12,907 nucleotides of DNA from Bacteroidales bacterium (lineage in GTDB: Bacteria; Bacteroidota; Bacteroidia; Bacteroidales; 4484-276), in assembly GCA_029939965.1 (NCBI GenBank), contig JAOZRY010000049.1:1-12907 (forward strand), read 5' to 3'. Numbering within the stretch: position 1 is the stretch's first letter; every line of letters begins with the position of its first letter. Of the stretch, positions 9,040 to 12,907 are shown piece after piece. The notes under the pieces were generated by a model, which saw only the letters and a program-made list of their open reading frames with translations, ran no database searches and was not told the DNA's origin. The translations under genes and the position numbers were made by a program.

Positions 9040-9636
9040 TTACAAAATTTTTAATGCTTCTTTTATCAATTCCTCCACCGTAAAATCTGGTTCCCGTTTA
9101 AGAAGTTTATCCAAAGCCCTTACAGCCATCGCTTTCCCAAACCCAAGCGTAGTCAGACCAATTAACGCCTCATCTTTACGGGTATTGTGTGCTATTCCTA
9201 AAAATTCAGGAGCAATTGTTTCTTTACCAATTTTATCCTGAAGATCAATAATAATACGCTGTGCCGTCTTATTACCAATACCTTTTACCGAACTCAAAAC
9301 CGACAATTCGCCAACCTGAATTGCCGAAATTATTTTTTCGGGGGCGAGCGATGATAGCATAAGCAAAGCAGTGGCGTTTCCTACTCCCGAAACAGATACC
9401 AACAAACGAAACAACTGCCTCTCAGCATCCTGAAAAAAACCGTAGAGTGTAACTCCTGTGGGTGTTGTAGCTTCTATCTTAAAAGCGAGGTGTGTAAACA
9501 ACTTTGTTTCATCAAGGTCTTTTATAGAAGCAAAGGTTTGCAACGAAATATTCATTACGTAACCCATACCCCCGTTCTCCAGCACAACATAAGCCGGATT
9601 TTTTGTTGTTATCTTTCCCTTTATGTATTCAAGCAT
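9040..9636 (-). CDS. ruvA: Holliday junction branch migration protein RuvA
   Basis: A 198-residue protein of normal RuvA length. RuvA tetramers bind four-way DNA junctions and load the RuvB ATPase, which drives branch migration before RuvC cutting, in cytoplasmic recombinational repair. Domain I (residues 1-66) opens with the typical M-L-E-Y-I-K-G-K-I and the N-G-G-M-G-Y turn and ends L-Y-G-F. Domain II has two helix-hairpin-helix motifs, S-V-S-G-V-G (81-86) and S-V-K-G-I-G-N-K-T-A (116-125). Domain III (about 153-198) is the RuvB-binding three-helix part with T-L-G-F-G. The acidic pin between domain I strands, R-E-D-A in many RuvA proteins, is replaced here by a longer segment I-E-A-T-T-P-T-G-V-T (54-63) with one acidic residue. 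The ATG at 9636 gives the family N-terminus. A TAnnTTTG core lies 32-39 bases upstream, and a terminator follows the gene. It is divergent from maeB. Confidence 0.97.
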   Translation of the reverse strand: MLEYIKGKITTKNPAYVVLENGGMGYVMNISLQTFASIKDLDETKLFTHLAFKIEATTPTGVTLYGFFQDAERQLFRLLVSVSGVGNATALLMLSSLAPEKIISAIQVGELSVLSSVKGIGNKTAQRIIIDLQDKIGKETIAPEFLGIAHNTRKDEALIGLTTLGFGKAMAVRALDKLLKREPDFTVEELIKEALKIL

Positions 9637-9653
9637 AATTTAATATCCGGTTT

Positions 9654-9756
9654 TAAATTTCGATAAGCAAAAGTAGCATTTTGACTTTCAGGTTTTCGAA
9701 AATTATTTCATCAGCATAATTTTAATTCAAACCAAATTAAGTATTATCGAAATTTA
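9654..9756. repeat. 13-bp exact inverted repeat between ruvA and maeB
   Basis: TAAATTTCGATAA at 9654-9666 is repeated in inverse, TTATCGAAATTTA, at 9744-9756, with 77 bases between. The left arm lies just downstream of the ruvA -7 core, where transcription should start; the right arm lies about 110 bases upstream of the maeB core. The placement would suit a pair of regulator half-sites or a looping operator, but that is inference, and AT-rich DNA raises the chance of coincidence. Confidence 0.45.
9668..9675 (-). promoter_or_regulatory. ruvA promoter -7 core (TAnnTTTG type)
   Basis: The - strand reads TACTTTTG, an exact match to the Bacteroidota -7 consensus TAnnTTTG. It is 32 bases from the ruvA ATG, leaving a leader of roughly 25 bases. 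At the -33 position only a weak TTCG is seen rather than TTG, so the match rests on the -7 core and its location. Confidence 0.5.
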
Positions 9757-9866
9757 TAAAGATTCTAATTAGCCTTTAATGTTTGTTTTTCAATGTGTTA
9801 TGATTTTTGTATGATGTTATACAAACGGAAACAAAGTTACTCCACTTCTACACCACAACTATTATT

Positions 9867-9874
9867 TACTTTTG
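9867..9874 (+). promoter_or_regulatory. maeB promoter -7 core (TAnnTTTG type)
   Basis: TACTTTTG, followed by CA, matches the Bacteroidota -7 consensus and ends 38 bases before the chosen maeB ATG (9913), giving a leader of about 30 bases. No clear TTG lies at the -33 position. It falls inside the upstream in-frame extension of maeB, which argues against translation starting at 9793. Confidence 0.5.
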
Positions 9875-9912
9875 CACTGTTATTCCTTTCACACAAAAAA
9901 ACAAGAAACAAA

Positions 9913-12228
9913 ATGATGGATAAACTATTTAGAAAGGATGCCTTAACCTACCACGCAGAAGGGCGTCCAGGGAAATTAGAAGTAATTCCTACCAAACCTT
10001 ACTCCACTAAACGCGATCTTTCGTTAGCCTATTCACCCGGTGTTGCCGATCCGTGTTTAAAAATTGAAGACAATCCAGATGATGCTTATTTATACACCGG
10101 AAAAGGTAATTTGGTTGCAGTAATTTCTAATGGAACGGCTGTACTTGGGTTAGGTGATATTGGGGCTCTCGCCGGAAAACCAGTAATGGAAGGTAAAGGG
10201 TTGCTTTTTAAAATTTTTGCTGACATTGATGTTTTCGATATTGAAATCGACCTAAAAGATCCTCAAAAATTTATCGACACTGTTGTGGCTATTGCGCCTA
10301 CTTTTGGTGGCATCAATCTGGAAGATATCAAGGCCCCCGAATGTTTTGAAATTGAACGTAAAATACAGGAAGCTGTTGACATTCCAATTATGCACGACGA
10401 CCAGCATGGTACCGCAATTATTACCTCGTCAGGCTTACTTAATGCACTTAAAATTAACAAAAAGAAAATTGAAGATATACGGGTTGTAGTTAATGGTGCC
10501 GGGGCTTCGGCCATATCCTGCACCAGATTATACATAAAGCTGGGAGCAAAACCCGAAAACATAATTATGCTGGATAGCAGAGGTGTTTTACGTCGCGACC
10601 GAAAAGACCTCAACGACATCAAAAAACAATTTGTAACTGACCACGACCTCTACACACTCGAAGATGCCATTGATGGTGCTGATATGTTTCTTGGCCTGTC
10701 GAAGGGTGGCGTACTAAAAAAAGAGCTTCTGAAAAAGATGGCTGTAAACCCAATTGTTTTTGCATTGGCCAATCCTACACCTGAAATTACATACGAAGAA
10801 GCCGTTGAAACCCGCGAAGATGTTATTATGGCAACCGGCCGTTCCGACTATCCCAACCAAATTAATAATGTATTGGGATTTCCCTTTATTTTTAGAGGCG
10901 CATTAGATGTGAGAGCTACTCATATAAATGATGAAATGAAATTAGCTGCATCTTATGCACTTGCCGAACTGGCTACCGAACCGGTACCCGAACAGGTGAA
11001 TGTGGCCTATCATGCTACTAATTTTTCGTTCGGAAAAGATTACATCATACCAAAACCATTTGACCCACGACTGATAACACGCCTTGCACCGGCAGTAGCC
11101 AAAGCAGCCATAAAAAGTGGTATTGCCCGCAAACCAATTACGGATTGGGATGCCTACCGCGAATCGCTTGTTAAAAAATTAGGGATAACAAACCCATTAG
11201 TAAGGCAGTTAAGATTTAGGGCAATGGCCGAACCCAAATCGGTAGTTTTTGCTGATGCTGAGAATTACAAAATGCTTAAAGCAGCCGAATTTGTTAACAA
11301 TCAAAAATTAGCTACCCCAATACTTCTGGGCAAAGAAGAAATAATTAAACGTATGGTTCGCGAACACGACCTGGATATTAAAGGTGTGGAAATTATTGAC
11401 CCGTCCTCCGACAAAGAAACAGGAAGAAGAGAGCAATTTGCAAAAGTGCTCTTTAATAAGCGCCAGCGAAAAGGGATTACCTATAAAACAGCATTGGAAA
11501 GAATGGTTCACCGAAATTATTTCGCCCCAATGCTGGTAGAAAATGGTTTTGCCGATGCCATGGTTTCGGGTCTTACCAACAATTATCCCAATACTATAAA
11601 ACCGGCCATAGAAGTAATAGGCAGGAAAAATACTGCAAGCCTGGTATCGGGAATGTACATTATTAACACAAAAGAAGGGCCTGTATTTTTTGCTGATTGT
11701 ACAGTAAATAAAAACCCAACCACCGAAGAACTGGTAGAGATCACCCTTCAAACAGCTTATGCCATAAAGCAATTTAACCTTACACCAAGAGTGGCACTCG
11801 TAACCTATTCTAACTTTGGATCGAACAGTGGGCGGGTTCCTGATTCGGCTAAAGATGCTGTAAAAATCCTTCATCGCGATTACCCCGATTTGATTGTAGA
11901 TGGCGAAATGCAAGCTAACGTAGCCCTTAATCCCGAACTGATGGAAGAGAACTTTCCATTCTCTAAACTGGTAGGCGGCAAGGCAAATGCTTTGGTTTTC
12001 CCATACCTTACAGCCGGAAACATTGCCTATAAATTGCTTCAGGAAATGAGTGATTTTGAAGTTATCGGACCCATAATAAACGGAATGAATAAGTCAGTAC
12101 ATATTTTGCAAATGGGTAGCACGGTTCAGGAAATCATTAATATGGTAATGGTTGCCGTAATTGATGCCCAATGTGTACTCAGGCGCGAATGCGATGAGGA
12201 CAAGGATTTCTTTTTTAAAAAGAAATAG
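9913..12228 (+). CDS. maeB: NADP-dependent malic enzyme with C-terminal phosphotransacetylase-like domain
   Basis: A 771-residue protein that should oxidatively decarboxylate (S)-malate to pyruvate and CO2 with NADP+, supplying NADPH and pyruvate in the cytoplasm. The malic enzyme part (about 1-420) shows Y-S-P-G-V with Tyr40, A-G-K-P-V-M-E-G-K-G with Lys95, N-L-E-D-I-K-A-P (Glu137, Asp138), H-D-D-Q-H-G-T (Asp163), the dinucleotide fold G-A-G-A-S-A (195-200), and A-N-P-T-P-E with M-A-T-G-R-S-D-Y-P-N-Q. These match, shifted by one, the E. coli MaeB residues I recall (Tyr39, Lys94, Glu136, Asp137, Asp162). The part from about 425 on is the phosphate acetyl/butyryl-transferase-like domain; in MaeB it is known as a regulatory acetyl-CoA-binding module, not an active transferase. 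The frame is open back to ATG 9793, but the 40 extra residues are unlike the family and contain the promoter core. ATG 9913, or the next codon ATG 9916, fits. It is monocistronic by its terminator and divergent from ruvA. Confidence 0.96.
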   Translation: MMDKLFRKDALTYHAEGRPGKLEVIPTKPYSTKRDLSLAYSPGVADPCLKIEDNPDDAYLYTGKGNLVAVISNGTAVLGLGDIGALAGKPVMEGKGLLFKIFADIDVFDIEIDLKDPQKFIDTVVAIAPTFGGINLEDIKAPECFEIERKIQEAVDIPIMHDDQHGTAIITSSGLLNALKINKKKIEDIRVVVNGAGASAISCTRLYIKLGAKPENIIMLDSRGVLRRDRKDLNDIKKQFVTDHDLYTLEDAIDGADMFLGLSKGGVLKKELLKKMAVNPIVFALANPTPEITYEEAVETREDVIMATGRSDYPNQINNVLGFPFIFRGALDVRATHINDEMKLAASYALAELATEPVPEQVNVAYHATNFSFGKDYIIPKPFDPRLITRLAPAVAKAAIKSGIARKPITDWDAYRESLVKKLGITNPLVRQLRFRAMAEPKSVVFADAENYKMLKAAEFVNNQKLATPILLGKEEIIKRMVREHDLDIKGVEIIDPSSDKETGRREQFAKVLFNKRQRKGITYKTALERMVHRNYFAPMLVENGFADAMVSGLTNNYPNTIKPAIEVIGRKNTASLVSGMYIINTKEGPVFFADCTVNKNPTTEELVEITLQTAYAIKQFNLTPRVALVTYSNFGSNSGRVPDSAKDAVKILHRDYPDLIVDGEMQANVALNPELMEENFPFSKLVGGKANALVFPYLTAGNIAYKLLQEMSDFEVIGPIINGMNKSVHILQMGSTVQEIINMVMVAVIDAQCVLRRECDEDKDFFFKKK

Positions 12229-12244
12229 TAATAAACTTTGCATC

Positions 12245-12277
12245 AAGCCCGGAATAATAATTCCGGGCTTTTTTTTT
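12245..12277 (+). terminator. Strong intrinsic terminator after maeB
   Basis: AAGCCCGGAA (12245-12254) pairs exactly with TTCCGGGCTT (12261-12270) around a 6-base loop, and T continues to 12277, nine T in all. It begins 17 bases past the maeB stop. The GC-rich stem and long T-run make this a textbook Rho-independent terminator. Confidence 0.93.
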
Positions 12278-12284
12278 ACCTTTG
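12277..12284 (+). promoter_or_regulatory. Candidate -7 core (TAnnTTTG type) for the beta-helix gene
   Basis: TACCTTTG matches the Bacteroidota -7 consensus and ends 26 bases before the ATG at 12311, giving a leader of about 20 bases. Its first T is the last T of the maeB terminator run, so the two signals are packed end to end. No TTG is seen at the expected -33 distance, where the terminator hairpin lies. Confidence 0.4.
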
Positions 12285-12310
12285 ATCAATAAATCAAAAA
12301 CCAAAATGAA

Positions 12311-12583
12311 ATGAAAAAAATCATACAGTTAATTTTGCTCTTTGAAGTTCTGTTGATTACTCCTCAAATTGTATTTTCACAAAACTCACGTAGCCTGCTA
12401 CTTGTCCCCCAAAATTATTCTACCATCCAATCAGCCATAAATGCTTCAGGAATTGGCGACACAGTTTTTGTTTCAACCGGTATTTATAACGAAAACATTA
12501 ACTTTTACGGGAAACCCATCATGGTAACCTCTCAATATTTGGCTATCCATATATTTTGGACACCACTAATTAGTGTCTGCTGA
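12311..12583 (+). pseudogene. Truncated secreted beta-helix protein (5' fragment)
   Basis: An open frame of 90 codons. Residues 1-24 are a clear Sec signal peptide (M-K-K, Leu/Ile-rich core, V-F-S-Q). Residues 32-75 are the first coil of a right-handed parallel beta-helix of the pectate-lyase-like/DUF1565 type: V-P-Q-N-Y-S-T-I-Q-S-A-I, then G-D-T-V-F-V-S-T-G-I-Y-N-E-N-I and G-K-P-I-M-V-T-S-Q-Y-L. Proteins of this kind normally run for hundreds of residues and, in this phylum, often end in a T9SS sorting domain. Here the match stops near residue 78; the last 12 residues (I-H-I-F-W onward) are unlike the family, and TGA follows within repeat DNA. The likely explanation is insertion of a mobile or palindromic element near 12545-12577. 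A short ATG at 12306 (two codons) precedes the real start. The remainder of the gene may lie beyond the window. Confidence 0.72.
12564..12575. repeat. 12-bp perfect palindrome at the gene/repeat junction
   Basis: CACTAATTAGTG is its own reverse complement and is framed by GACAC (12559-12563) and GTGTC (12573-12577). It lies just where the beta-helix coding sequence stops making sense and directly before the TGCTGAAAAACC repeat. It could be a tip of a mobile element, two abutting element ends, or a palindromic target; I cannot choose between these. Confidence 0.5.
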
Positions 12584-12658
12584 AAAACCAACATAATGCT
12601 TATTATCAATCCAATATGATTCGCTTTTCAGTTTTTTATGCAAGGCTATTAAAGTCAT
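12566..12658 (-). CDS. Possible 30-residue ORF or C-terminal remnant in the repeat region
   Basis: On the - strand an open frame runs from ATG 12658 to TAG 12566-12568. The product is lysine-rich at first (A-L-H-K-K-L-K-S-E) and ends Y-W-I-D-N-K-H-Y-V-G-F-S-A-D-T-N. The stop falls inside the 12-bp palindrome, and the V-G-F-S-A part is encoded by the terminal inverted repeat. It reads like the tail of a longer protein, for example one carried by an element, but I recognise no family. The frame is closed by a stop four codons beyond the ATG triplet plus a few residues (TAA before C-T-E-N-S-V), so no longer gene is present. It may equally be chance. Confidence 0.18.
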   Translation of the reverse strand: MTLIALHKKLKSESYWIDNKHYVGFSADTN

Positions 12659-12907
12659 TACAGAATTTTCCGTGCATTAATATTTCGGTGTCCCGCCTGC
12701 CTATCCCCCGTACTTTTGCAGGCGATCATAGAGGCGCGGGCAAGTCTGCACCTTACGGTTAAACTCGTTTATTGTTTCTATAAATATTTTGGTGCTCTGC
12801 ACCTCCGATTAGCCACAGAGTGGCGAAATATTTATAGAAAATGCAAGATATGCATCACAAGAGGTGCAGAGCACCGAAATATAAAAACGTGTTGGGTTTT
12901 TCAGCAA
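12578..12907. mobile_element. MITE/REP-like repeat region bounded by imperfect inverted repeats
   Basis: TGCTGAAAAACCAACA begins at 12578, and the last 16 bases of the window, read on the - strand, give TGCTGAAAAACCCAAC plus one outer base; the two differ by a single inserted C. Between them are about 300 bases without a convincing gene, including an inverted pair CGCCTGC/GCAGGCG (12694-12700 and 12718-12724), three copies of ATATTTyGGTG (12680, 12784 and, inverted, 12872-12882), and long palindromes. This fits a non-autonomous element or one end of an insertion sequence that broke the beta-helix gene. The family is not recognised, and no target duplication can be checked because the right flank is absent. 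Confidence 0.45.
12775..12882. repeat. Nested long inverted repeats able to form two alternative hairpins
   Basis: Arm 12784-12805, starting ATATTTTGGTG, pairs over 22 bases with 12861-12882; the only mismatch is a T opposite G, which would be a G-U pair in + strand RNA. Overlapping this, 12775-12789 (TTTCTATAAATATTT) pairs exactly over 15 bases with 12826-12840, extended by CTCTG/CAGAG (12795-12799 and 12816-12820). Because bases 12784-12799 are shared, the two folds exclude each other. Palindromes of this general build are often dispersed between genes in Bacteroidota genomes, as I recall. Confidence 0.75.

Noticed and set aside
9793..9912. 40-codon in-frame N-terminal extension of maeB
   Set aside because: It contains the TACTTTTG promoter core, does not resemble the family N-terminus, and would shift the catalytic residues far from the expected positions 39 and 94.
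10263..10622. Open frame antisense to the malic enzyme domain
   Set aside because: It overlaps the metal and NADP binding region of maeB and shows no features of a real protein.
11308..11913. 201-residue open frame antisense to maeB
   Set aside because: It lies wholly within the conserved phosphotransacetylase-like coding part, has an unusual Cys/Phe/Tyr-rich composition and no recognisable domain; it is a mirror of maeB codon use.

Overview
The window reads as chromosomal DNA of a member of the phylum Bacteroidota, most likely in or near the Bacteroidales/Marinilabiliales. The evidence is a full-length SprA outer-membrane translocon of the type IX secretion system (T9SS), two secreted proteins ending in T9SS type A sorting domains, AT-rich DNA with almost no Shine-Dalgarno sequences, and promoter cores of the Bacteroidota form TAnnTTTG. 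Family names rest on recognition of the protein sequences; no search was run.

Left part (1-1451, + strand): the 3' end of one T9SS cargo gene, followed after 22 bases by a complete 406-residue secreted Asp-box (BNR-like) beta-propeller protein, also with a sorting domain. Centre (1630-9636, - strand): ruvA (Holliday-junction branch migration) lies upstream of the 7.2-kb sprA gene. A hairpin-plus-T-run terminator between them suggests that sprA is transcribed separately. The only usable sprA starts are two adjacent TTG codons. Divergent from ruvA, on the + strand, is maeB, an NADP-type malic enzyme fused to a phosphate-acetyltransferase-like domain. The ruvA/maeB gap holds a TAnnTTTG core facing each gene and a 13-bp exact inverted repeat.

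Right part (12229-12907): maeB ends in a strong intrinsic terminator. A promoter core overlaps its T-run and precedes a secreted beta-helix gene that breaks off after about 78 plausible residues. The remaining 330 bases hold palindromic repeats bounded by imperfect inverted repeats, the second of which ends at the last base of the window. This looks like a small mobile or REP/MITE-like element, or the edge of a larger insertion element, that interrupted the gene.

How the parts connect: SprA is the export channel that proteins such as the two left-hand cargo proteins would use, so a T9SS machine gene and probable clients are neighbours. ruvA and maeB are housekeeping genes. I see no clear new multi-gene system. 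The most unusual items are the TTG start of sprA, an altered acidic-pin segment in RuvA, the inverted repeat between ruvA and maeB, and the repeat-rich right end.
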